DNA from: Ruminococcaceae bacterium UBA6416
GTDB taxonomy: Bacteria > Bacillota > Clostridia > Oscillospirales > Acutalibacteraceae
Length of the DNA stretch: 9,544 bases
Reading direction: 5' to 3'
NCBI GenBank assembly: GCA_002438505.1
Contig: DJPI01000006.1
Coordinates: 1 to 9,544 of the forward strand
Below are positions 1-6,736 of this stretch, piece after piece. The notes beneath the pieces were generated by a model. That model saw only the letters and a program-made list of their open reading frames with translations. It searched no databases and was not told where the DNA came from. The position numbers and the translations under genes were made by a program. The number at the start of each line of letters is the position of its first letter. The first letter of the stretch is position 1.

Positions 1-122
1 GTACTCGAGTGACAAATTCCCGTTGGCACCAATGCAGAGGCATATACAATCAAATAATTATATATACACTCTCGCACCGTGAGCATTCGCTCAGCCTGCA
101 AGAAGATTTGTCAATTCAAACA
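1..122. other. Short non-coding stretch at left edge
   Basis: No open reading frame with a ribosome binding site could be supported on either strand here. In most Firmicutes rpsG follows rpsL, so the rpsG start is expected beyond the left edge. On the minus strand there is a TTGACA (109-114) with no good -10 at the right distance, and a separate TATAAT within the AT-rich 50-65 segment with no good -35, so no promoter is called. Confidence 0.4.
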
Positions 123-165
123 TTCCGCCCTTTTTGCGGAAACTTTCTGATTTAAAGCTCAGAAA
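123..165 (-). terminator. Tandem hairpins just downstream of rpsL (weak terminator or processing site)
   Basis: Two inverted repeats follow the rpsL stop codon on the minus strand. The first has perfect 7-bp arms, TTTCTGA (144-150) and TCAGAAA (159-165), and abuts the stop codon. The second has 6-bp arms, TTCCGC (123-128) and GCGGAA (136-141), around a 7-base loop. Neither is followed on the minus strand by a convincing run of T, so they may be an inefficient terminator or an RNA processing or stability element between rpsL and whatever lies to the left (rpsG would be usual). The pairing is directly visible; the function is inferred. Confidence 0.35.
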
Positions 166-588
166 TCACTTTTTGGCAGCCTTCGGGCGCTTAGCACCGT
201 ACTTTGAACGGGCCTGCATTCTTCCGTTAACGCCCTGGGTATCAAGAGTACCGCGGACGATATGGTAACGAACACCGGGAAGGTCCTTAACACGGCCGCC
301 GCGGATGAGAACAACGCTGTGCTCCTGAAGGTTATGGCCGACACCGGGGATATAAGCGGAAACTTCAATTCCGTTTGTAAGACGAACTCTGGCGATCTTA
401 CGCAGAGCGGAGTTCGGCTTTTTCGGGGTAGCGGTCTTAACTGCGGTGCAAACGCCGCGCTTCTGCGGTGAGTCATGATCGGTCATGACGTTCTTCTTTG
501 AGTTGAGACCCTTAAGAAGAGCGGGAGCCTTCGGCTTTTTGACGAGTGTTTCTCTGCCGTTGCGAACTAACTGATTAAAGGTAGGCAA
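166..588 (-). CDS. rpsL: 30S ribosomal protein S12
   Basis: S12 sits at the decoding centre of the small ribosomal subunit and helps monitor codon-anticodon pairing; changes in it cause streptomycin resistance or altered accuracy. The 140-residue product has the full family signature: the PTFNQLVRNGR N-terminus, the Firmicutes-type insert leading to SPQKRGVCTAV, then TPKKPNSALRK, the GVGHNLQEHSVVLIRGGRVKDLPGVRYH block, and a lysine-rich tail. The lysines of TPKKPNS and RVKDLPG, where resistance mutations classically occur, are wild type. The aspartate of RVKDLPG, target of RimO methylthiolation in other bacteria, is present. The start is a TTG at 588, chosen because it gives the conserved N-terminus and lies about 10 bases past AAAGGAG; the nearby ATG in the Shine-Dalgarno region is out of frame. 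It has its own promoter at 663-691 and is divergent from the lipoprotein gene at 896. Confidence 0.98.
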   Translation of the reverse strand: MPTFNQLVRNGRETLVKKPKAPALLKGLNSKKNVMTDHDSPQKRGVCTAVKTATPKKPNSALRKIARVRLTNGIEVSAYIPGVGHNLQEHSVVLIRGGRVKDLPGVRYHIVRGTLDTQGVNGRMQARSKYGAKRPKAAKK

Positions 589-662
589 GTGATAGCATCT
601 CCTTTCTTAAAAAATGTGTTACCGCCGCCGGGCATGAGTCCGGCTATACAGCATACCTGCTC

Positions 663-691
663 ATTTTACACCAAAGGAAAGCGTTTGTCAA
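663..691 (-). promoter_or_regulatory. Sigma-A type promoter for rpsL
   Basis: On the minus strand there is a perfect -35 TTGACA (686-691), a 17-base spacer and -10 TAAAAT (663-668). This predicts a transcript start near 656 and a leader of about 68 bases before the rpsL TTG. The leader contains a small GC-rich hairpin (GCCGG/CCGGC arms, about 626-645). Sequence match only; the start point is inferred. Confidence 0.8.
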
Positions 692-895
692 CAGCTCTTT
701 TTTCAAAAGTCCTCCCGTCCGGGTGATTTTGTGAACTTGCTCATTAATGAAGGCGAACCTTTCCCCTTTTGTTGGTATTTTTACCCAAAAAGAGCGCGGA
801 TAAACACCGCAGCCTCCTTTCAAAAGAGACGGGGGTGGAAATTTTTTCACGGTTGTGGTATGATGTAAACGACATCTATTAAGCGAGGTTATATA
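692..895. other. Divergent intergenic region, rpsL / lipoprotein
   Basis: Apart from the two outward-facing promoters, nothing further is recognised. A 68-codon minus-strand frame (644-850) crosses the rpsL promoter, has no ribosome binding site and resembles no family I know, so it is not called as a gene. Confidence 0.5.
836..864 (+). promoter_or_regulatory. Probable promoter for the DUF5696 lipoprotein gene
   Basis: There is an extended -10 element, TGG followed by TATGAT (859-864). Seventeen bases upstream is TGGAAA (836-841), a 4-of-6 match to the -35 consensus. The predicted start near 871 leaves a leader of about 25 bases ahead of the ATG at 896. The TGn extension compensates for the weaker -35. 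Inference from sequence only. Confidence 0.5.
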
Positions 896-3094
896 ATGTA
901 TAGCAAAATGAAGCGAATTTTAACTTCTTTGGCCGCGGCCTTTCTCTGCCTTTTTCTTCTTTCCTCCTGCGGCGCAAAAAAAAGCGGCGCTGATGTGACC
1001 GGAAGGCTTGAAGCGCCCGTCACGCTCACCTCGGCCGGAAAAAACAAGGCTTTCTCCTTTTCCGCTTTGCCCCTTTCAAAGCTCAAGCTCATCAGCCGCA
1101 AGGGGCTGACCTCACTTTATTTTGACGAAAAAAGCTTTTGCGTCTGCGTTTATGACGGCGCGACCGGAAAGCTCTGGCGCTCGCTTCCGGAAAAGGAAAC
1201 GAACGAAAACGCCTGCCTTTTTTCCGTGAATGTTCTTTCCGGCTCAAAGGAATATATCCTTGACTCGCAAAATGACAGCGCCGCGCTCAAAAATGCTCGG
1301 TACAAAACGGAAAACGGCGTCCTCATCCTGACCTTCCGCTTCAGAAAACAGCTTTCAAAGGACGCCGAAACGGACTTCACCGTTCCGCTGCGCTTTGAGC
1401 TGAGCGACGGCCTTTTGAAAACCACGCTTGATTGCAAAGCCATTACATTCGGCGAAAAGAACGGCAGCACAAAAATTAAAAGCATCTCCCTTTTGAGCTT
1501 TTTCGGCGCGGACACTGACGGCGCAAAGGGAGACTTCATCCTCCTTCCGGACGGCTGCGGTGCGGTTTTGAACACGGAAAAGCGGGCGGAAAAATTTTCT
1601 CCCGTTGCCGTTCCCGTCTATGGCGCAGACCCGGCGGCAAAGGAAAGCTCCGCTTCTTTTGCCTGCATTCCGGCGTTCGGAAAGAAAAGCTCAAACGCCG
1701 CGTTCCTTTCTCTCATTGAAAGCGGAGAGGAAAACGCGGAAATTGTGGCTCATAAGTCGCTCAAGAAAAGCGGCTTCAACCGCGTCTATGCAAAGCTAAA
1801 CCTTTGCAAAACCTTTACCGATGAAAAAGGCAGCTATGTTTTTCAAACCGGCGCAAACAAAACTTTTTCCGTGAGCTATCGCTTCCTTTCCGGCGAAAAT
1901 ACAGATTATGTTTCAATGGCCTCAGCCTGCCGCGAGCTTCTCATCCGCTGCGGCGCACTGAAAATGGAGGAAAGGGAGATTGCCGAAAACGAGGGGCTGC
2001 CGTTTGAGCTTTCCCTCATTGGCTCCGCACGCCTTTCAAAGGACGGCTCCTCACGCGTTCAGCAAAGGACGCTGACGTCATTGAACGAGGCAGAGGATAT
2101 TATCTCCTTCCTGCGCTCAAAGGGAATTAAAAGCATCAATCTGAGATACAGAGGTCTTTTTGAGGGCGGTCTTGTTCAAAACGGCTATTCCTCTTTGCAT
2201 CTGTTTTCCCCGGTCGGAAGCAAAAAGGAGCTTGAGGAATTCTCCTTCCTTGCGCGCAGCCAGAACGTCGCCGTCTTTTCAGACGTCAGCCTTTTTTCCG
2301 CCGCCGGTGAAAAAGGCGGTGCGCTTTCCATTGACGGAACAAAAGCGGAAAGGACCGAGTCTTTTTCCGGAAGTCTTGCTGAATCCAAAGTAACCTTTTC
2401 TCCGGGTTCAAAGTCAGAAAAAAACGCAGAGAAGATGCTTTCCTCTCTGCGCTCGCTCCCGGTTGAGGGCGTCTGCGTTTTTGATGCGGGCAGGGTTCTC
2501 TTTTCCGATTTTTCAAAAGGCGGAACAAGTGAAAGGGACGTGATGAAAAAGCTTTTTTCGTCTTATTGCGGTGCGCTCTCCGCCGGAAAAAAGCTGATGG
2601 TGTGCGGCGCAAATCTTTACGCGGTCAAGTATGCCGGTTTTCTCACGGACATCCCCTCCTCTGCGGCCTGCGCAAAGGGAAAGCTTTTCACCGCCGTTCC
2701 GTTTTTGCAGTCCGTTCTCCATGGCTATACTGACTACTCCCACACCGCCTTCAACAAGGAAAAAAACACCGAGACCGCGTTCCTCAAGGCTGCGGAGTAC
2801 GGTGCAGTTCCCTCCTTTGAGTGGCACAGCGCAGACCTTGGCTCGGATGAAAAAAAGGACGCTTTTTATTATATGAACGGCGCAAACGAGGCTCGGCAGT
2901 ATTATGAGCGGCTCAATGCGGTTTTTTCAGACCTGAGAGGCGAAAAAATCACCGCCCACAAAAAGGCTGCAGGCGGCGTTTATCTCACTACATACGGCTC
3001 TTCGTGCAGTGTTTACGTCAATTATAACAAAAAGGATGTCACCGTGAACGGCGTCACCGTTGAGGCGCGCAGTTTTCAGAGGGTTGATTTTTAA
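896..3094 (+). CDS. DUF5696-type secreted lipoprotein
   Basis: This 732-residue exported lipoprotein has a basic N-terminus, a hydrophobic segment and a lipobox ending LLSSC (acylated Cys25), so the mature protein should be anchored to the outer face of the membrane. Several segments resemble the DUF5696 family of Firmicutes surface proteins. These are the ILLPDGCGAVL motif near residue 218 followed by VPVYGADP, a barrel-like middle region, SVLHGYTDYSHTAFN near residue 605, EYGAVPSFEWH soon after, and the ending VYVNYNKKDVTVNGVTVEARSF. The overall architecture (beta-rich N-terminal half, then a TIM-barrel-like half, then a small beta domain) recalls glycoside hydrolases, but I can identify no catalytic residues, so the function is unknown. 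The start has GAGG seven bases upstream of ATG; the in-frame ATG at codon 5 has no ribosome binding site. The gene stands alone, without the transporter or sugar genes one might expect. Family assignment is from memory of conserved motifs and is fairly confident. Confidence 0.85.
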   Translation: MYSKMKRILTSLAAAFLCLFLLSSCGAKKSGADVTGRLEAPVTLTSAGKNKAFSFSALPLSKLKLISRKGLTSLYFDEKSFCVCVYDGATGKLWRSLPEKETNENACLFSVNVLSGSKEYILDSQNDSAALKNARYKTENGVLILTFRFRKQLSKDAETDFTVPLRFELSDGLLKTTLDCKAITFGEKNGSTKIKSISLLSFFGADTDGAKGDFILLPDGCGAVLNTEKRAEKFSPVAVPVYGADPAAKESSASFACIPAFGKKSSNAAFLSLIESGEENAEIVAHKSLKKSGFNRVYAKLNLCKTFTDEKGSYVFQTGANKTFSVSYRFLSGENTDYVSMASACRELLIRCGALKMEEREIAENEGLPFELSLIGSARLSKDGSSRVQQRTLTSLNEAEDIISFLRSKGIKSINLRYRGLFEGGLVQNGYSSLHLFSPVGSKKELEEFSFLARSQNVAVFSDVSLFSAAGEKGGALSIDGTKAERTESFSGSLAESKVTFSPGSKSEKNAEKMLSSLRSLPVEGVCVFDAGRVLFSDFSKGGTSERDVMKKLFSSYCGALSAGKKLMVCGANLYAVKYAGFLTDIPSSAACAKGKLFTAVPFLQSVLHGYTDYSHTAFNKEKNTETAFLKAAEYGAVPSFEWHSADLGSDEKKDAFYYMNGANEARQYYERLNAVFSDLRGEKITAHKKAAGGVYLTTYGSSCSVYVNYNKKDVTVNGVTVEARSFQRVDF

Positions 3095-3950
3095 AACCTT
3101 TAATTTTCTTTTCAAGAACCGGAAGCAGGCCGTAAAGCGTGACGAAAAAAACAACAACCGCAAAGCCGCATATTGCAAGCTTTCCCATTTTTTCGCCGCA
3201 AAAAACGGCAACCGGAATGGGGTTGAAAATCGGCTCAATCGTGAGCAGCAGCGAGCCTTCAATTTTGTCCACCCTTTTGATTCCGCGGCTGAAAAGAATG
3301 TTTGCAAGTCCATACTGAAAAATTCCGAGAATGAGCACCCAGACAATGTTCTTTAAATCAAAGGAAAGGCTCTTGTCAAAGAACATGAACGGAAAACAGA
3401 TTACAAAGCTCATAATATTGCTGAGATAAAGGCAGTCGTCACTATCGCTGTTTTCGTTGTTCATGATGATTATCTGAGCGGCAAAGGTTATTCCGGAGAG
3501 CAGGCCAAGAATGTTTCCAACAATCCTTGTTGGGTCAAGGCTGTCCGCAAAGGAGAGCACGCAGCCGCCGAAAACCGCAAGGGTTATGACCGCCTCGGAG
3601 AGCTTTGCTTTTCTTTTTTGAAAAATAACGGCATATAAAAAGACAAGAATCGGGGCAATATACTGAAGAACGATTGCCGTTCCGGCCGTTGTGAGCTTGA
3701 TTGCCTCAACATATAAGATTCCCGTTGCGCTCATTGCAGCGGCGCCGAGGAGGTTCGTCTTTGAAAGCTTTGCTTTGAAGCTTTTTTTAACGGCGGAGAG
3801 CATTAAAAGTGAAATTACGCTGCGCACCGCCATCAGCGAAAACGAGCTCCAGCTTATCGACTTGACGCACACACCGGCAAGACCCCACAAAAGCGCTGTC
3901 AGAACAATTAACAGCCGTCCGAGGTTATGCTCCTTTTTTGAAAATTCCAT
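3054..3950 (-). CDS. EamA/DMT-superfamily permease
   Basis: This 298-residue integral membrane protein has about ten predicted hydrophobic helices, arranged as two EamA-type repeats (roughly residues 10-140 and 150-280). Visible hallmarks are the first helix LLIVLTALLWGLAGV, the helix-4 region GTAIVLQYIAPILVFLYA, the start of the second repeat NILGLLSGITFAAQIII, and the late IEPIFNPIPVAVFCGEKM segment, matching the family's EP..(x)..GE signature. Such proteins export or take up amino acids, metabolites or nucleotide sugars; the substrate cannot be told from sequence. The start at 3950 gives a normal N-terminus, but the ribosome binding site is mediocre (GGAG about 11 bases upstream). The 3' end overlaps the convergent lipoprotein gene by 41 bp, with no room for a conventional terminator between them. 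A strong promoter lies at 3991-4019. Confidence 0.92.
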   Translation of the reverse strand: MEFSKKEHNLGRLLIVLTALLWGLAGVCVKSISWSSFSLMAVRSVISLLMLSAVKKSFKAKLSKTNLLGAAAMSATGILYVEAIKLTTAGTAIVLQYIAPILVFLYAVIFQKRKAKLSEAVITLAVFGGCVLSFADSLDPTRIVGNILGLLSGITFAAQIIIMNNENSDSDDCLYLSNIMSFVICFPFMFFDKSLSFDLKNIVWVLILGIFQYGLANILFSRGIKRVDKIEGSLLLTIEPIFNPIPVAVFCGEKMGKLAICGFAVVVFFVTLYGLLPVLEKKIKGFKNQPSENCAPQR

Positions 3951-3990
3951 TGCTTTTCCATCTCCGGTAACATTAAACTTTTATTCGGAG

Positions 3991-4019
3991 ATTTTAACAC
4001 ATTAAAGCGTAAATGTCAA
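3991..4019 (-). promoter_or_regulatory. Sigma-A type promoter for the EamA permease gene
   Basis: On the minus strand there is a perfect -35 TTGACA (4014-4019), a 17-base spacer and -10 TAAAAT (3991-3996). The predicted start is near 3984, giving a leader of about 34 bases before the ATG at 3950. The element has the same layout as the rpsL promoter. Confidence 0.78.
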
Positions 4020-4168
4020 ACATCCGCCGCATATCAAAAAAGCTTCAGGTATCGGACGGAATTTTTTGAAAATTTTTGCAACATAATGCCGGAGAATTTA
4101 CTCTAATCAGATGTAAGACCGCAAAGGGCGGCCGAAGCTTATTTATCTATATTCCGGAGGAAAAACCT

Positions 4169-4924
4169 ATGAAAAGAAAAATATCAGTAATGTTGACATT
4201 AATCTGCGTTCTTCTTGCTTCTTCACTGCTTTTGACCGGCTGCACAAAGGGTTCGGCCGCGGACACCCCAACCGGCGTAACCGAGGATGAAACCACCCTC
4301 TCCGCCTATGTTGTCAGAAACAGCGGAAATGACCTTCTTGTCACCGCAGACAGCGGCCTTTACTTTGTTTCTCTTGACGGCGTTAAGGTTTTCAAAAATT
4401 CAAAGGAGCTTGAAAGCGGAAAGCTGAGCGCCGGAATGAGCGTTCTCATCGGATATGACGGAAGCATTCTTGAAACCTATCCGGCACAGATTGCGTCCGC
4501 CCGCACCGTGAAAATTGTTTCCGAGGCCGAGGACAAAATTTCGCTTTATGAACAGGCGCTCAAAAAGGTCTTTGATGAAAGCGGCTCTTTTTCCGACCTT
4601 AAAACGGTTGCGCTTGACTTTTCTTCCGTTACCCTCACAGAGCCTCAGAAAAACGCTTTGTGGTATGTTCTTTCAAATTATCTGCGAACAAAAACCGAGG
4701 CGAACGTCATCTGCAAAAGCTATGACGAGCTTCAAAAGGACGGAAGGGTCAGCGAAGAAGGCTTCAAAGACGGCGTCATTCTCTCCGTTAAAGAGGGCAA
4801 GAGCAACACCTTTTCCGTCGGCTGGTATAAAGGTCCGCTCGGCGCCGGAGGATACAGCGACTGCACGGCAAAGCTGCACGGCGGAGAATGGAAGATTGAT
4901 TACAAAACGGCGTGGATAAGCTGA
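4169..4924 (+). CDS. Lipoprotein of unknown function, probably two-domain
   Basis: This is a 251-residue exported lipoprotein. Residues 1-24 form a signal peptide (KRK, then a long hydrophobic run) with lipobox LLTGC and acylated Cys25. After a short Ser/Thr-rich linker, residues about 45-120 look like a small beta-rich domain (alternating hydrophobic strands, GMSVLIGYDGSILETYPAQI), reminiscent of the OB-like DUF3221 type. The remainder (about 125-251) is mixed alpha/beta, starting ISLYEQALKKVFDESG and containing TVALDFSSVTLTEPQKNALWYVLSNY and a closing WKIDYKTAWIS strand. I cannot name a family for the second half. The start was set by a textbook GGAGG eight bases before the ATG at 4169; the frame runs open upstream to 4076 but has no binding site there. 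The gene is alone on the plus strand, divergent from the permease and ending before a strong bidirectional terminator. I could not identify a convincing promoter in 4020-4160. Confidence 0.85.
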   Translation: MKRKISVMLTLICVLLASSLLLTGCTKGSAADTPTGVTEDETTLSAYVVRNSGNDLLVTADSGLYFVSLDGVKVFKNSKELESGKLSAGMSVLIGYDGSILETYPAQIASARTVKIVSEAEDKISLYEQALKKVFDESGSFSDLKTVALDFSSVTLTEPQKNALWYVLSNYLRTKTEANVICKSYDELQKDGRVSEEGFKDGVILSVKEGKSNTFSVGWYKGPLGAGGYSDCTAKLHGGEWKIDYKTAWIS

Positions 4925-4979
4925 TTGAAAAACCACCCTTTTATTGCAAGACCCAAAAGCAAACGAAAAACAAAAGAGA

Positions 4980-5031
4980 CTGCATCTCACATTTTGCATT
5001 GCAAAAGTACTTTGTGAGGTGCAGCCTTTTT
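4980..5031. terminator. Bidirectional intrinsic terminator between convergent genes
   Basis: A 12-bp stem forms from CTGCATCTCACA (4980-4991) and TGTGAGGTGCAG (5013-5024), with a single G-T wobble. The loop contains a further short inverted repeat (TTTTGC/GCAAAA). On the plus strand it is followed by CC then TTTTTATTT (5027 onward), and on the minus strand by TCTCTTTTGTTTTT. It can therefore end both the lipoprotein transcript from the left and the mnmG-rsmG-noc transcript from the right. Confidence 0.85.
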
Positions 5032-5060
5032 ATTTCAAAAATTATTGTTATTTGTTTTTT

Positions 5061-5870
5061 TCAGACGCCCTTTCCGGACGCTCCGCCTTTCGGAATAATT
5101 ATCCGATAAACAAAACTGTCCTGCGTTTCCTGCTTTTCAACATTTGCGCCGATGCCTGAGTCCTGCATTGTTTTGATTGCACCCTCAACGGTGTTGAGAA
5201 AAATTCTGACGCTGCTGAACGCACGTTTTGTTGTCCGCTTTGGCGGATTCTTTTTTGCAATGAATTCATCTATATATTTTTCTGTTTGAGCAACATTCAT
5301 TTTTCTTTCAATCACTTTTTTCAGTAATGGAACAACATCCTCTTTATCGAGTCTGAGCAGCGCTCGAGCGTGACGTTCTGAAAGTGAGTTTTGAATCAGA
5401 AGTTTTTGCGCCTCAACCGGAAGAGTCAGGAGCCTGAGCTTGTTTGAAACGGTTGACGGCGCCTTTCCAAGCCTGCGCGCCGCCTCATCCTGAGAGAGAG
5501 AAAACTGCTCGGTCAGCTTCTCGATTGCAAGCGCCTCCTCAAAATATCCGAGGTTTTGGCGCTGCAGGTTTTCAATGAGAGAATAAATTGCAGACTTCAG
5601 CGCGTTCACGTCAACAACAATGCACGGAACAACAACCATTCCGGCAAGCCGCGAGGCTCGCAGCCTCCGCTCACCGGAAACAAGCTCATAGCCTTTTGAT
5701 GTTTCCCGAACGGTTATCGGCTGCAAAATTCCGTTCATTCTTATGCTGATTGCAAGATTAACAAGCTCACTCTGGTCAAACACTCTGCGCGGCTGATTCG
5801 GATTCGGATAGATTTTTTCGTTTGGAATCAGCAAAACCTGTCCTGCCGTGCGCGGCTTTTCATCTGTCAA
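5061..5870 (-). CDS. noc: Noc-type ParB-family DNA-binding protein (nucleoid occlusion)
   Basis: This is a 269-residue ParB/Noc-family protein. The N-terminal CTPase/sliding-clamp domain shows NPNQPRR (residues 23-29), SGERRLRA (65-72) and IENLQRQNL (99-107). The central helix-turn-helix region spans about 124-171 (LGKAPSTVSNKLRLLTLP, then SERHARALL). The C-terminal dimerisation segment ends RIFLNTVEGAIKTMQDSG...YRIIIPK, which matches Noc rather than ParB/Spo0J. In Bacillus subtilis noc also follows rsmG directly. Noc spreads from specific chromosomal sites, binds the membrane and blocks division over the nucleoid. The start is a TTG at 5870, eight bases after GGGAGG (5879-5884); no ATG is available nearby, and the frame stays open upstream only as a shadow of rsmG. 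Two oddities are visible. The N-terminus lacks an obvious amphipathic membrane-targeting helix, and the four specificity positions read Pro138, Lys144, Thr149, Arg166. No parA or parB follows. Confidence 0.88.
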   Translation of the reverse strand: MTDEKPRTAGQVLLIPNEKIYPNPNQPRRVFDQSELVNLAISIRMNGILQPITVRETSKGYELVSGERRLRASRLAGMVVVPCIVVDVNALKSAIYSLIENLQRQNLGYFEEALAIEKLTEQFSLSQDEAARRLGKAPSTVSNKLRLLTLPVEAQKLLIQNSLSERHARALLRLDKEDVVPLLKKVIERKMNVAQTEKYIDEFIAKKNPPKRTTKRAFSSVRIFLNTVEGAIKTMQDSGIGANVEKQETQDSFVYRIIIPKGGASGKGV

Positions 5871-5982
5871 AATGAAAACCTCCCTTTGTTGCCTTAAGTA
5901 TATCTCAACTTTATCACAATAAGGAAGGCTTGTCCATGATATTCTTTTTTGCTTCTTTTTGGTTCTTCGGTTTTGATTTTTC

Positions 5983-6699
5983 TTATTCGAGCGGATTTTT
6001 TGCAATTTTTGCCGAGGGACGCGGATATATGTCGCTTGTTGACGAAACTTTTTCAATGATAATAATGTTTCTCTCCCCCGCGTCAAAAAGTTCAAAGCTC
6101 TTTGTTCTTTCAATTTTTCCGCCAAGGAGCGCGATTGCCTTTTTTGCTCCGCTGATTTCTTCATCGGCCTTTGCCGCTTTCATTGAGATGAACCTTCCGC
6201 CCTTTTTAACAAACGGAAGGCAGTATTCGGAAAGCTCACGCAGGTTTGCAACCGCCCTTGCCGTTGCAAAGTCAAACTTTTCCCGGTAGCTTTTGTTTTG
6301 GCCGGCCTCCTCCGCGCGCGAATGGAGAAGCTCTGCTTCAAGGCCAATGTTTTTGAGGATATCTTCAATCACGGTGAGCTTCTTCCTTGTGCTGTCAAGC
6401 AAGGTCAAATTGATATCCGGCCGCGCAATCAGCAGCGCAAGACCGGGAAAGCCTGCGCCGGTTCCAACGTCAATGAGACTTGCTCCTTTTGGAATGCTGC
6501 AATATTTGAGCACCGAAAGGCTGTCCGCAAAGTGTTTGAGAGCAATACCGTCAGGGTCTGTGATTGCGGTGAGATTGATTTTTTCGTTCCATTCGGCAAG
6601 CAGTCTGCCGTAGATATCAAAACGGCTCAGCGCGGTTTCATCAAGGCTGACGTCAAATGATTGAGCATAGGCGGCAAGTTTTTCAAGCGGTATAAACAT
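5983..6699 (-). CDS. rsmG: 16S rRNA (guanine-N7)-methyltransferase RsmG
   Basis: RsmG (GidB) uses S-adenosylmethionine to methylate N7 of the conserved G527 in 16S rRNA; loss gives low-level streptomycin resistance. The 238-residue product matches the usual family length. It shows WNEKINLTAITDPDGIALKHFADSL (about 37-61), the SAM-binding glycine loop DVGTGAGFPG (77-86), LTLLDSTRKKL, and the ATARAVANLRELSEYCLPFVKKGG block. The start at 6699 was chosen because AAAGGAG lies a few bases upstream and the resulting length fits. An in-frame ATG at 6732 would add MFHVKH plus five residues, but those codons are the parS site itself and have no Shine-Dalgarno sequence. The gene lies 37 bases after mnmG and 112 bases before noc, all in the same direction, so cotranscription is likely. 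Confidence 0.97.
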   Translation of the reverse strand: MFIPLEKLAAYAQSFDVSLDETALSRFDIYGRLLAEWNEKINLTAITDPDGIALKHFADSLSVLKYCSIPKGASLIDVGTGAGFPGLALLIARPDINLTLLDSTRKKLTVIEDILKNIGLEAELLHSRAEEAGQNKSYREKFDFATARAVANLRELSEYCLPFVKKGGRFISMKAAKADEEISGAKKAIALLGGKIERTKSFELFDAGERNIIIIEKVSSTSDIYPRPSAKIAKNPLE

Positions 6700-6715
6700 A
6701 GCTTCTCCTTTTCGG

Positions 6716-6731
6716 TGTTTCACGTGAAACA
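6716..6731. other. parS centromere site in the mnmG-rsmG gap
   Basis: This is the perfect 16-bp palindrome TGTTTCACGTGAAACA, identical to the parS consensus to which ParB proteins bind to nucleate a sliding clamp complex for chromosome segregation. It fills most of the short gap between the mnmG stop (6737) and the rsmG ribosome binding site. The match is direct; binding by a ParB encoded elsewhere is inferred. Confidence 0.93.
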
Positions 6732-6736
6732 TTGAA

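Noticed and set aside
644..850. 68-codon minus-strand frame upstream of rpsL
   Set aside because: Overlaps the rpsL promoter, lacks a ribosome binding site and has no family-like features.
4076..4168. Upstream in-frame ATG for the second lipoprotein
   Set aside because: It would put 31 polar residues before the signal peptide. The ATG at 4169 has GGAGG at ideal spacing and a classic signal peptide.
5871..6164. In-frame upstream extension of noc overlapping the end of rsmG
   Set aside because: It is a Lys/Arg/Gln-rich shadow of rsmG in another frame. The TTG at 5870 has a strong ribosome binding site and gives a normal Noc length.
6270..6450. Half-matches to the Noc binding site (TTTCCCGG near 6276, CCGGGAAA near 6444)
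   Set aside because: Neither is palindromic, and both lie in conserved rsmG coding sequence.
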